A program made the translations under genes and the position numbers. A DNA stretch of 64,000 nucleotides, taken from assembly GCA_012845835.1 (NCBI GenBank), contig JABAKD010000021.1:11836795-11900794 (forward strand), written 5' to 3'. Each line of letters starts with the position of its first letter. The first letter of the stretch is position 1. Below, one piece after another: positions 35,297 to 49,100 of the stretch. The notes beneath the pieces were generated by a model. The model saw only the letters and a program-made list of their open reading frames with translations, did no database searches and was not told the origin of the DNA. This stretch comes from Undaria pinnatifida (Eukaryota; Sar; Phaeophyceae; Laminariales; Alariaceae).

Positions 35297-38200
35297 CTGC
35301 GAGGGGGGTGCACGAAGTCAAATTCAAACGGGAAAGACTAAGGTGGGGGCGAAGCGCAGATTGGGGGAAGGGAATATTACCCTGCACACTTCGGACAGAT
35401 GACGACCTAGATCATCTAGATCATCTAGATCATCTAGATCATCTAGATCCTACAGATATTATAGCTCCTATAGATAATCTGGATAATCTAAACCACCTAC
35501 TCTTTATAGATCACATAGATCACATAGATTACATAGATCATCTAGTTGATACATATCATTTACGTAACATATATTCTAGATAATCTAGATAATCTAAATC
35601 ATACAGATCATAAACGTAAAGAATCTAGATCATACAGATTATGTAGAAAATAAAAGCATCTAGTTCACATAGATCATACAGATCACATAGATAATATAGA
35701 TCATATAGATCATATGTGTAATCTAGATCCTTTATATGTCGTTATAATATCATTGCAGGCTTAACGTCCTTTGTTACGATTGACGAGGCTTTACTACCCC
35801 TGTGTATATGTAATACTGCCTTTGGCAATGATGACTTACGACAATTAATGAAAACCCGGCTGCCGGTGTATCACGCAGCTCGCAAAGCTGAGCACCGAAC
35901 CTAATATTTATCGCACTAACAGCTGATATTTGTTTTCATGGTTTATGTCGTGCAGGATCTGCGTCGTACACACCCAACGCAGGAATCATGTGCTAGGTTA
36001 TACAGATCTTGCGGCTCCCACCACGCAATATGATCTACAGACCGTCCATATCACCACCTAGACCAGGGACCGGTCTGCCCTACAAGTCAGATCCTTGACA
36101 ATAGGGATCTGATCTTTGTGACGAGTGTAACCTTTCAAACATATAAAACGTGGGTATCAGGTCGTTCCCGTAACGGACCGTCAAGTTCAAGCGGAGGTAG
36201 GAGAACCGCGCAGGCAGGCGTGGGTGGACGGGGGACGGGGGACGGGGGGGCGAATATCCTAACCTCTTGAAAAAAAACAACGCGTACGCTCATGCACACG
36301 ACCACTACTGGTCAGGTGAACTTTCTTTGTAGTCTCTGCCGCCGGAGATCTGGTGGTGACCACCAGTGTTTTTATTTTACCGCTAAGCGATTAATTCTGC
36401 AAAAAACAGCTTCAGCTCTATATGGCAACACCACTTACGTCGACGGCTACCGACGCTATGATTCTCTCACCAAATTTTCAGCATACAAGGTCGTACACAT
36501 GACTATGGCCGTGCTTTTTTCTACCGCAAAAAAGAGTCTACGAAACTCCAACTCGTTTTCCTTTGCACCCCGAACGGGGATGCACCTCTCTATATACATT
36601 AGCAATCGCCGCTGCGTCAGGGGGCGCGCGGGGGGGTACACCTTGCGGGTGTTCGGGGAAGGGGAGGAAGGGGGGGCGGGGGGGGTTGGGGGGGGGGGGG
36701 GGTAGCTTGCCCGGGCTGGCTTAACCCCTTTAGAGCCCCAAGACCCCTCCCTACACCAATTCCAACTAATCTGTCCCCAAAAACGGGTTTGCAATTCTAA
36801 AGGCGTCAACCGCTGCGCTCTACTAATAGTTGAGGGCTTTTTGGTCGATACCAGCTGCACGTTGTCGGGGACAGCTGTCGTTGCTTCTCTTATCAGTTAA
36901 CCGCTAAGATCGCCCCGTTCTTCGCACGGAGAGGGCGCACCGCGTACCAAAATGCCCCCCCCCAAGGACACAACCCTCGAATGCTAGCCCTGCACGCTCT
37001 GCAAGCACTGCAAGCTCTGCAAGCACTGCAAGCTCTGCAAGCCCTGCAAGCGGCCCAACCACGATGCAAGTGTGGCGTCCAGGTCCACCGCTACCCCCCG
37101 CTCCCCCCGCCCCCCACACCGTCCCAGCCCCCTCCTCGCCCCCCCCCCCCACACCCCTCCACCCCCTGCAATAGCCCGTAGATGTTACGTAGAAGGGCCG
37201 TGACTGTTACCCCCCCCGCCACCCCCTCACATTTAGGCTGCGGTTTTGCATGAAAAAATTACATCCCCCATCTCCCGCACCCAGCCCTAGCCTCGCCCTC
37301 GACTCGGCCTTTGCCCCGACCCCCTCCCCCCGCCCCCCCCCCCAGCAGTACAGTGCGGCCTTTTGATGTAGACGGATCGTGTTTCTCACAAGTTCCCGAT
37401 CTGCCCCGTCCCCCGCGTCCCTACCCCCGATAGTGTTGTTTTTTGTTTTTTTCCACAAGAACGCCTTTTAGGCTTTTGGTGAACACGGGCTATAGGTTTC
37501 GGGGAAGTAAGCTAATGTATCATCATTACCATACCAAGATCATCATGTCGCATGATGATGATCATCATCACACCGTCATAACATCATCGTAACATCATCA
37601 TAATATCATCGTAACATCATCGTGAAATCATCGTAACATTATCGTAACATCATCGTAACATCATCGTAACATCACCACCACCACCACCACCACCAGCATC
37701 CTCATCACGACTCACGACCACCCGCAATACCACAGACCCGTTTCACGTGCAAGGTAGAAGGTCCGGGCACTACATACACCAAACTAACCTGAACGGCGAC
37801 GCAGGCACCCCCCACGGCATAGGCAGCGTTCCTGTTGACCTTTCGCAAGCACGCCGCGGTGCCGCCGCCGAAGAGGAAGCCTAGCCTAAAAAGGCGAAAA
37901 AAAAACAAAAACACTTGAGCGATATCGTTTGGGCGTTTTAGTTAATTAGCCCATTTAGCAACGCTCTCTCGACATGAGGGCAAAACACTTGGAATTAGAA
38001 TAAAAAGTTGAAAAAAAAAGACCTTGAGCGATATCGTTCGGGCTTTCGGGTTATAATCCTTTTAGCAACGCACTCCCGACATTGGGGAAAACACTTGGAA
38101 TTAGACTAAAAAGCGAATAAAAAAAAACATTCGAGTGATGACGTTTTGGGCTTTTGGGCTGACAAGGCACAGCACAAAAGGCGAACAGGAAGTTCCTGAT

Positions 38201-41200
38201 CCCCTCTTCCTTTCTGACTTTTTTTTTGTTTTCTCTCCTTTTTTTGTTCTCTCTGTCTCTCCCTCTCTTTTTGTTTGCTTGCAAATAGCCTGGTGTGCTG
38301 GCCTGCATACATTTTGCCCTTGTAATTAATAGCCATCGCGGTTGGCATTGCATGGATCAAGCCACCTTGCCATACTTGCAAAGCGTATCTCTGTCACGCC
38401 GTATGTGACCACAGAGGTCGTCTCTCTAGGAGGCGTCGGTACGGGCACTGGTTGTGCTGGATGCAGATGGGTGCAAATATCAGTTCAACGCCTTTACGAC
38501 TGGAAATCCGTTTTGACTGGAAATCCGTTTTCGGCGGCAAAATTACTTCGAATTAGTATAGGGAAACCCTTTCGGCGCCCCAAAGGGCTTCGTGTGAAGA
38601 ACACATACACATGTGCTCTTGTTTGTGGTGCTCTCTCCTTTGCTCTGTTTCCAATGTGCGCGTGTGTGCATTTTTCGGGGGGGGGGTTCCCCCTTCCTGC
38701 ATGTTTTGCTTTCTTCTATTTTCGAGAGTTTTTTTTCGTTTTTCTTGACAATTAAAACATGTTCCTTCGTGTTTTGGTTATTCTTTGTTCTTGCCGTAGC
38801 TACCTTTTTGTTTGTTCCTGGCAAGAGCCCCTTTCTTTTGGGTGCCCAATCGTACCTTTTTGTTTCTTTTTATGCCCTTCCACTCCTGTCACAAGAGCAA
38901 AGTAACGCCGACTTATTTCATAAGCTACGACGACTTTATAGCTTAGTCTATCAAAATGCATCTGCAGTTGGAATATTGATGAGGATTAGGATACAGTATA
39001 CTACATCGGTACTTGCGGAGATTCACTGCTAACAGGGTGAAATTGAACACAAAAAAGGACAGCATCGCCCCGCCTTCACCTTCAGGCGAGCTTTTCTACG
39101 CTACGACCGTGTTCGACTGAGGCCCGGTATACCTGGTAACACCAGCTAACAAAGGCGGGTGCTATTTTTGTGTGCCTCCATTTTTGCTATAATGCATCCT
39201 GCCGACAGCGGGACCTCCGAAAAATAGTAGCTAAAATGAAAATATGCGGAGAAAGGAAATGGGGAAAGGGTTGGGGTGGGAGAGGGTCAGCGGAGAGACG
39301 CTACTGCGTTACGAATGAAAATATTCGATTTACATCGGCTCGACAGTTACGCTATATCGTCGGAGGGTAATTAGTAATAACAATGAAAAAACTATATACC
39401 TAGACCTCGCCCCCCTCGGACGTCTCGCTCGGCATATCCTCCCCCCTCTCAGCCCTTCTCAGCCCGTAATTGCCGAAAAGAAAATTATTTGCTGGGAAAA
39501 AGAACCGTCCCGAAGTTCCTTGCCTTCCTTGCTTTCCCTAGTCTCATTCTTACTTACTTTTTAGCTCTCATTCTCTGATCTTTACTGCTTGCTCTCTGAT
39601 ATTTTTATTTTGCTTTTTCAGCAACTTCTTTTTTGTACTTTTACTTTTGAAGTTGGCCAATTGCTGGCTGTTGAGAGGGAATTGCCGTTGACGGCTGCAA
39701 ACAATTTGAATTTGAAATTTGCCGGATCGGCAATAACAATTTCAAGTTGAAATTTGCGAAGCGGACCAAGGCTAGTGCGGGAGGAGGCTCCGCCAACAGT
39801 GGGGGTGGTGGAGGTTCAGGATCAGGCGTGTGGAAGCTGGTCGGGCAAGAACGGGACTCAGCTTCTTCTGGCAATCCTCATTGGCCGTGCCCGAGCAAGG
39901 GTTGTGACGCCTTCCTCATCGCACGAAATAGGAAAAACAGGAGTTCCCAGTACGCTGTCTGCGACACCTGCAGGAGTGACGAGCCTTCCACGTGCCAAGC
40001 TTTTCATAACCTTAACAAGAAGCACTGGGGAAGCGGCGACAACCCTCGTGTGTGTGACTGGTGTGACGCGGACACCTGTGATTCACCTTCGATCGGCGTC
40101 CCTAACGAAGGAGCTGAGAGCTTGACGAAACGTGAGTTACATTTCTGTCGTTGTGTTGTGATTTCTTTTTCATGCGTACAAACACACTTTTGCATGTACG
40201 AGTACGTGTACGGGGCAGTCCCGTCATCGGGGTGTAAGCGGGAATTGTACAAGTACTCAGGTCTACGAGTAGACCTATGCAGTGACGCTGCTGTGTGATG
40301 CGATTTCTTTTTCATACGTACAGCCAAACACACTTCATGTATGTACGACTACGAGTACGGGGCAGTCCCGTCATCGGGGTAAGCGGGGGTTGAACAAGTG
40401 GTCCATGCAGTGACGCTTTGTGCTGTGATATAAACACACGTTTTGGATGTACGACTACGACTACGTGGTATCTATACATGTAAGACGCAATGAAAACGGG
40501 CAAGTCTCATCACGGGGGTCAGCCAGGGTTGTAAAAATGGTCCATGCAGTGATAAATAACACAGCAGCATGATACCTCAGCACCAGTCGCAGTACACACT
40601 GGAGGTTGATATATAGCAGTAAACAGAAGCTGAAGTTAACCTGGGTGATGCTGGAGAGCAGTCCCGTGATTGGGGTTCGCGAGTTGTTCATGTAGTGACG
40701 CGGTGTACTACTACTGTTACTCATTTTTCATACAACCACATGAACTCTTTGTATTAACGAGTACAAGTAGGGTGCGCAACCTCTTCAGGAATCGCAGTAC
40801 ACGTCGGTCGTAATAGTGTTGATAGCAGCAGTAATAGAGTAGTACCGAACAATATATACAGCAGGTACTGTCTCTTACCCTTCGTTGTCGGTATTCCGCC
40901 GGTAGGCCTTATATAGCAGTATACCGGGGCTTACGCTTACCAGTTGCGACTGTGAATCCCGTTCGTTCCTGTCCCAGTGGTGGTTTCATAGGTGTTAGCA
41001 ACGTTGTGGTACCAGGCAGGGCTTTGCCCATAAACGACTGCTTTCATTACAACAGTGTTAAATTGTACGACTTCCTTTCCAACTTTGGAAATCGACGACA
41101 GCTACGTGGCCTTACTATTTTGAACATTCACTGAACGAAAGGTATTCCCATCCGTTGTTGTCGTTTGCAGAAGCCCTGCGAAGCAGCCGCCGAGGGCCGC

Positions 41201-43067
41201 CAAGTCGGCGAGGACATAAACACGAAGTGCACCGGCGACATCAAGGTCGGTGACCTCCTGAAGAAGGCAGGCGACCACTTGCTCGATATACATCCCGCAT
41301 TCCATTCCCACGGTGCCACGAGGGCGTTCGACATCGAGGTACGTTCTACTCTTATCTTGCGTCCTGTGTGTCACGAGTCGAGACATCCATGTCTCTTGCT
41401 CAAGACTAGGGGATGGCGTGCGGATATAGTCTATGAAGTGCGGCTCTTTTTCCAAGTACCAAGAGCAAGTACAACAATACCACAACAATTACTAACAACG
41501 AAAGGAGCTCCAATAATTTGGATGGTTACGACGTCTGCTGGAGAGAAGTACGAATACTTTTTTACGCATACTTATCGACGTCCTCCCGCCATGCTTCAAC
41601 GTTTGAGGACAGATCCACAAGATCATCGACAAAAAACAAGAGTGCAAGGTGCTGGGTACCTCCGCTGAGGAGGAAGAGTCCAAGCAAGCCTGCATGCTCC
41701 TTCGGAAGCAATGTTGACAGCACGTTCTTTATAGAACGTTAAGTTGTGGTTTATTGTACCAGCATCGTTTTTTGAGAACTGTGCCTAAATGCGTGCTCTT
41801 CGTCTTTCAGGAATACAAATGTACTTCACATGTTTGCGGTGTGTGCGTTCAAGTTCCTGCTTCCAGCATGTTTTTTTTGGCACTGCGCTCCTTTACATCT
41901 TAAGTTGTAGTTTTCCTGTCTCTATCCTTGACAAGCGCGTGCCTGGTGTTTATGCACTGCGATAATTTATTATTGATGATCGACTTAGAGAAGCTATTAA
42001 TAGGTGTACAGGACCTAGGTGCTACCTGAGAGGTGGAAGGATATGCCAAGCAAGTCCTCCGACGCGCCCATCATGGACTGGGCGAATGGATGATAATAAC
42101 AAACTCATAATCATAATCGTCTCTATCCTGTACCGTTGTACTATATATGGACCTCTTGGCATTTTCAAGTCGCCAGTTGCGCCATTTGTGCTTCTTTTCC
42201 GCCTTTCTACTGAATGTCCATTCCTCCTTCCGCAAGCGTAGCGGGCGGCGCCCAGCCGCCCGCGAGCGAAGCCCTTGTAAAACTATATACCTAGACCTCG
42301 CCCCCCTCGGACGTCTCGCTCGGCATATCCTCCCCCCTCTCAGCCCTTCTCAGCCCGTAATTGCCGAAAAGAAAATTATTTGCTGGGAAAAAGAACCGTC
42401 CCGAAGTTCCTTGCCTTCCTTGCTTTCCCTAGTCTCATTCTTACTTAGCTCTCATTCTCTGATCTTTACTGTTTGCTCTCTGATATTTTTATTTTGCTAA
42501 ATCAGCAACTTCTTCTTTGTACTTTTACTTTCGAAGTTGGCCAATTGCTGGCTGTTGAGAGGGAATTGCCGTTGACGGCTGCAAACAATTTGAATTTGAA
42601 ATTTGCCAGATCGGCAATAACAATTTGAAATTGAAATTTGCGAAGCGGACCAAGGCTAGTGCGGGAGGAGGCTCCGCCAACAGTGGGGGTGGTGGAGGTT
42701 CAGGATCAGACGTGTGGAAGCTGGTCGGGCAAGAACGGGACTCAGCTTCTTCTGGCAATCCTCATTGGCCGTGCCCGAGCAAGGGTTGTGACGGCTTCCT
42801 CATCGCACGAAATAGAAAAAACAGGAGTTCCCAGTACGCTGTCTGCGACACCTGCAGGAGTGACGAGCCTTCCACGTGCCAAGCTTTTCATAACCTTAAC
42901 AAGAAGCACTGGGGAAGCGGCGACAACCCTCGTGTGTGTGACTGGTGTGACGCGGACACCTGTGATTCACCTTCGATCGGCGTCCCTAACGAAGGAGCTG
43001 AGAGCTTGACGAAACGTGAGTTTCATTTCTTCGTGTTGTTGGAATTTGATGTTTCTGTCAGCTACTA

Positions 43068-43137
<70 letters not shown>

Positions 43138-46100
43138 GATGATGGTGTTGAGAGTTTGTTCCCGTTGTCAGTGTGTTCCGCGCCGTGCGACATAGGTAAG
43201 ACACCAGATGTCAAGACCCTGTATTTTCGGTAGTGCTGCGTTGAGTGTTGGCTGAGTGTGCTGCAAGTTGTGCGCAATAGACTACCAGTATGTATGTGGT
43301 TTTGGGTGTTGGTGAACTCAAGCGAATCCTGTTTCCAATAATGATGCACATTGAAATTTACATTGTTTGACCTTGTGTGCCTGTCTGCAACGTCTGCTGT
43401 AGCATGTGTGTGCTACACCAGCATGGTCGAACTACCACACGGTGTGGAAGCTGTGCTTGGGGACGCGTAGCCTGAACAAACTCAAGTTCGCCTTGGTGGT
43501 CACGGAGGGCAGTCCCGTCGTCGGGGTAAGCATGTTGTACTAGTTGTCTACGCAGTTGTGTGCTGTGATTTCTTTTTCATGCGTACAAACACACTTTTGC
43601 ATGTACGAGTACGTGTACGGGGCAGTCCCGTCATCGGGGTATAAGCGGGAATTGTACAAGTACTCAGGTCTACGAGTAGACCTATGCAGTGACGCTGTGT
43701 GATGCGATTTCTTTTTCATACGTACAGCCAAACACACTTCATGTATGTACGACTACGAGTACGGGGCAGTCCCGTCATCGGGGTAAGTGGGGGTTGGACA
43801 AGTGGTCCATGCAGTGACGCTTTGTGCTGTGATATAAACACACGTTTGGATTTGCGACTACGACTACGTGGTATCTATACATGTAAGACGCAATGAAAAC
43901 GGGCAAGTCTCATCACGGGGGTCAGCCAGGGTTGTAAAAATGGTCCATGCAGTGATAAATAACACAGCAGCATGATACCTCAGCACCAGTCGCAGTACAC
44001 ACTGGAGGTTGATATATAGCAGTAAACAGAAGCTGAAGTTAACCTGGGTGATGCTGGAGAGCAGTCCCGTGATTGGGGTTCGCGAGTTGTTCATGTAGTG
44101 ACGCGGTGTACTACTACTGTTACTCATTTTTCATACAACCACATGAACTCTTTGTATTAACGAGTACAAGTAGGGTGCGCAACCTCTTCAGGAATCCCAG
44201 TACACGTCGGTCGTAATAGTGTTGATAGCAGCAGTAATAGAGTAGTACCGAACAACATATACAGCAGGTACTGTCTCTTACCCTTCGTTGTCGGTATTCC
44301 GCCGGTAGGCCTTATATAGCAGTATACCGGGGCTTACGCTTACCAGTTGCGACTGTGAATCCCGTTCGTTCCTGTCCCAGTGGTGGTTTCATAGGTGTTA
44401 GCAACGTTGTGGTACCAGGCAGGGCTTTGCCCATAAACGACCGCTTTCATTACAACAGTGTTAAATTGTACGACTTCCTTTCCAACTTTGGAAATCGACG
44501 ACAGCTACGTGGCCTTACTATTTTGAACATTCACTGAACGAAAGGTATTCCCATCCGTTGTTGTCGTTTGCAGAAGCCCTGCGAAGCAGCCGCCGAGGGC
44601 CGCCAAGTCGGCGAGGACATAAACACGAAGTGCACCGGCGACATCAAGGTCGGTGACCTCCTGAAGAAGGCAGGCGACCACTTGCTCGATATACATCCCG
44701 CATTCCATTCCCACGGTGCCACGAGGGCGTTCGACATCGAGGTACGTTCTACTCTTATCTTGCGTCCTGTGTGTCACGAGTCGAGACATCCATGTCTCTT
44801 GCTCAAGACTAGGGGATGGCGTGCGGATATAGTCTATGAAGTGCGGCTCTTTTTCCGAGTACCAAGAGCAAGTACAACAATACCACAACAATTACTAACA
44901 ACGAAAGGAGCTCCAATAATTTGGATGGTTACGACGTCTGCTGGAGAGAAGTACGAATACTTTTTTACGCATACTTATCGACGTCCTCCCGCCATGCTTC
45001 AACGTTTGAGGACAGATCCACAAGATCATCGACAAAAAACAAGAGTGCAAGGTGCTGGGTACCTCCGCTGAGGAGGAAGAGTCCAAGCAAGCCTGCATGC
45101 TCCTTCGGAAGCAATGTTGACAGCACGTTCTTTATAGAACGTTAAGTTGTGGTTTATTGTACCAGCATCGTTTTTTGAGAACTGTGCCTAAATGCGTGCT
45201 CTTCGTCTTTCAGGAATACAAATGTACTTCACATGTTTGCGGTGTGTGCGTTCAAGTTCCTGCTTCCAGCATGTTTTTTTTGGCACTGCGCTCCTTTACA
45301 TCTTAAGTTGTAGTTTTCCTGTCTCTATCCTTGACAAGCGCGTGCCTGGTGTTTATGCACTGCGATAATTTATTATTGATGATCGACTTAGAGAGAGCTA
45401 TTAATAAGTGTACAGGTGCTACCTGAGAGGTGGAAGGATATGCCAAGCAAGTCCTCCGACGTGCCCATCATGGACTGGGCGAATGGATGATAATAACAAA
45501 CTCATAATCATAATCGTCTCTATCCTGTACCGTTGTACTATATATGGACCTCTTGGCTTTTTCAAGTCGCCAGTTGCGCCATTTGTGCTTCTTTTCCGCC
45601 TTCCTACTGAATGTCCATTCCTCCTTCCGCAAGCGTAGCGGGCGGCGCCCAGCCGCCCGCGAGCGAAGCCCTTGTAATAAATAAAAAGCCCACGCAATCG
45701 GTCTCTTACGTACACATTAGCCAGGGTTTGTGTCACGAGAAAATACCCTCCCCCCCACGCCCTGCCTGCCCCCGGCTTCTTTCTTTCTTGTGCTCAAACA
45801 GGTTTACGAGTAAGTTCTTGTTTCACGAGGAAATAAACCACCCGTCCGACCCCCCCCCCTCCCTACCCCCCTCGTTTCCCCCCCCCGGGGCGGATTTATT
45901 TCTTGTGCTCCACTCACCCGCCCTCCTTGGAATATTTGCTCTCCCAGAAGGGTCCGATGTGGAAGGAACGGTCCTCGTCTCCGTTGGTGCCTCCGCCGTT
46001 GACGGTCAGCACCTCCTTCTGCTCGAGAGAGAGGAAGGCCGGGGCATGTTACGTCTGAACGCCTATACAGCTAGCTGGAATCCCGTTTCTTAGGACAACA

Positions 46101-49100
46101 TTAATGGGAGGGGTTTTAGGGCTCTCAAGGGGTTTGTTTGACCCATTTCCAGCTCCTAGGATTCTTCTAGTTTAACTCCAAGTGTTTTGTCCCCATGTCG
46201 GGAGTGCGGCGCTAAAAGGGCTAACGCCTTTACAACTGGAAACCCGTTTTTGGGACAAATACTCGGAATTAGTATAGGGAAGGGGTTTAGGGCTCTCCAT
46301 TCCTAACTCTTAACATTATTCTAGTCTAACTCCGAGTGTTTTGGCCCCCGATGTCGGGAGTGCGGTGCTAAACGGGCTAAGGGCGCGAGGAGAGCCAGAT
46401 TACGTTCGGAGATACGTATGGCGGCGTTATACGGTATATGGGTATATATACCCTTTTTTGGCTTTTTTTCGTTTCTAGATGACGAGGCTCCTCAATCCCA
46501 ATCGTCGGAAATAGGCCATTTTTTTTTGTTCTTGCGTGATTCTCGTTGTATACATACACCTTGGCCATGGGATGTATTCGTCCGGTTCACAAGCATTTCT
46601 TTCTTTTTTCTCTCCCAACAAGTCCGTTTTTTGGGAGAGGTGTGTGTCTTAAGCTCCTAAAAAATCGAGGAATCTCAGGAAAAAAAAAAAGAGAGGAAAA
46701 GGGGGGGGGGGGGGGGGGGGGGGCGTGCACCTCCTATCGTAGTCATGCCTCCTCTCAATTTTGCAAAAAACAAGAAATTTTTAACGTTCCGACGATTGTG
46801 GGTTCAGGAGATACCACTTTTTGGCCAAGCATATTCCCTGAAGGGCGGGATCCCTTAACGCCTTCAGAACTGGAAACCTTTTCTGGGGACAAATTCACTT
46901 GAAGTTAGTATGGGGAGGGCTTTTGGGGCTCTAAAGGGGTTAACCCCTTTCCAACTCTTGGCGTTATCTTAGTCTAACTGTAAGTGTTTTGTCCCCCTGG
47001 CGGAGGTGCGGTGCTAAAAGGGTTATTATAACCCCAAAATCACCGGACGTTCGGTTCTTGTTTGGCCATAAGACTTGTTCATATTTCACCCAGGCCCGTG
47101 GGTTTTCCATCAAAATTATTATCATAAAACACGCAGGCTGCTGTTGTGAGTTCGATGACATCTAGGTGTTCGATGCTCACCGTTTGCAAGCTGCGTGATA
47201 GATACACCGGCCGCTCGTCTGTGCAGATGAATTATCCTTTCAGTACGTATGGCTCCTGCGCTACGGTTTAGTCCACCGGGTTTTAGTGTTTTCAATTTTA
47301 AGTCACAACCAGTTTTTCGGTGAGAGATACGAGTCTCCTCAAATGGGCAACCCCAGGAAAACGGTCAATGCCACGGGCCGCAACCCTTTTAAGTCACAAT
47401 CCGTTTTTTGGGTGAGAGATGTGAACCTCCTCAAGTGAGCAACCCCAGGAAAATAATCAGGGTATGTCGAGGGTCACAACCCGACCCGCGTGTCGGTCGG
47501 GTCTGGACGTTTCCAGATTCTCGCGGGTCGAGTTTGGTTTGGTTTGGTTTGGTTGGGTTACATCAGGTCGGGTTGGGTTGGGTTGGGTCGGGTCGGGTCG
47601 GGTCGGGTCGGGTCGGGTCGGGTCGGGTCGGGTCGGGTCGGGTCGGGTCGGGTCGGGTCGGGTCGGGTCGGGTCGGGTCGGGTCGGGTCGGGTCGGGTCG
47701 GGTCGGGTGGGGTCGGGTCGGGTCGGGTGGGGTCGGGTGGGGTCGGGTCGGGTCGGGTCGGGTGGGGTCGGGTGGGGTCGGGTCGGGTCGGGTCGGGTCG
47801 GGTCGGGTCGGGTCGGGTCGGGTCGGGTCGGGTCGGGTCGGGTCAACTACCTCCGGACCCTTAAGGGTTGCAACGGGTCGGGCCAGGAGGGTTTCAAATC
47901 TCATGGCTTGTTTGAACGGGTCGAGCCAGCAGGTAGTTGGGACTCTCACGGGTAGTAAAGGGTCCGGCCAGGAGGGTTTCAAATCTCACGGGTCGATTCG
48001 AGTTACCCTGGCCCGATCCGACCCGACCCGCGACAGGTGGCCCGACCCGTGAAAAGGGGATCTTCAAAAAAATGTTGTACTTCCGTAGCGTGTGTCGGAT
48101 ATAGTTGGTTAGCTGACAATAAGTCGCCAAATTACGTTATCAGTTAATAGTCCAGTTGGATAGGTGATACAATTGTCGGTACTGTTTGCAGTTGCGCGCA
48201 AGTGCTTTCCGCGCAACTGTCGGACTGAAACAAGGGTTTGGCGGCTCGACGTACGGCGTGTAGTAATGTCGGATATAGGTAGGCAGGCATGTCACTTAGT
48301 GGGCGTTCAGTCTCTCACTCGGCCACCACCACCACCACCACCAAACCACGAGCATCCCCCCCGCTAAACCACCGTGACTGTTAGCACCAGTAACGAATCG
48401 CTGATCTAATCGCATCATGCGCACCACAGCCACGACCACTACCCCCAAACTACCACCTTCACCAACAAAAAACAGCCACCACTAATATCAACGCAGCCAT
48501 CAATTACCACCACCAACGATCAAGGCAAGGAGACCATCACCATCACCACCACCACCATCACCACCACCACCACCACCACCACCACCACCCAGCCAACAAA
48601 AACAACCACCACCACAGCGTGTTGATTGCGGTTCATCGCATTGCCTAATCACCTTTTGCTGTACTTGCAACGTATCACAAGCGCGTTCATCGCGGTTCAT
48701 TTCATGGTCAAATCAAATCACCTTGCTGTATATTGCAATGTACATCCCTGCCTCGTAGTTTGCGACCACAGAGAGAGCTCGCCCCTCCATGACAGGAAGC
48801 ACCCGCACGGGCACTGGTTTGCGATGGATGTAGACGCGTGCTAGGATAGAGGCGCGCCACTTTTTTCTTCAAGGTTCTTCAATTTGGGAGCTTCAGACCT
48901 CCCCCAAAATCGGTCTGGAGAAAAAAATAAAACTGCTACCGGATGCAAATCCCATGGCCTAGGTACACAACGAGAATCAAATGCCAAAATAAATGGGGCG
49001 TATTTTCCGACGATTTGGGGTTGAGGAGCCCCGTCATTCAGGAAAAAAAATGCCAAAAAAAGGTATACCTCTATCGCGTCTGTAGATGGGTGGCAATCTC

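Larger units (their letters stand above)
39387..42278 (+). repeat. Tandem duplication, unit 1 (2.9 kb)
   Basis: The unit begins AAAACTATATACCTAGACC and ends GCGAAGCCCTTGTA. It is nearly identical to 42279-45677 except for a ~507-bp deletion after 40145. Both units include the whole cysteine-rich gene and its flanks, arranged head to tail with no spacer. Confidence 0.92.
42279..45677 (+). repeat. Tandem duplication, unit 2 (3.4 kb)
   Basis: This is the second head-to-tail unit. It keeps the region missing from unit 1, including a TAC microsatellite (43066-43137) and exon D. Sequence identity outside that gap is very high by eye. Confidence 0.92.

Noticed and set aside
39885-40070. EsV-1-7 type zinc motif in exon A
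   Set aside because: The spacing begins C-x4-C, but continues x18-C-x2-C rather than x16-C-x2-H, and it is not repeated as in that family.
41102-41488. 128-codon minus-strand frames in both tandem units
   Set aside because: They are the reverse strand of exon B and its intron; exon B on the plus strand has both splice sites and matching phases.
47408-48130. Frames of 120-214 codons on both strands
   Set aside because: The GGGTC repeat has no stop in any frame; products are pure Gly/Ser/Arg/Val or Asp/Pro/Thr repeats.
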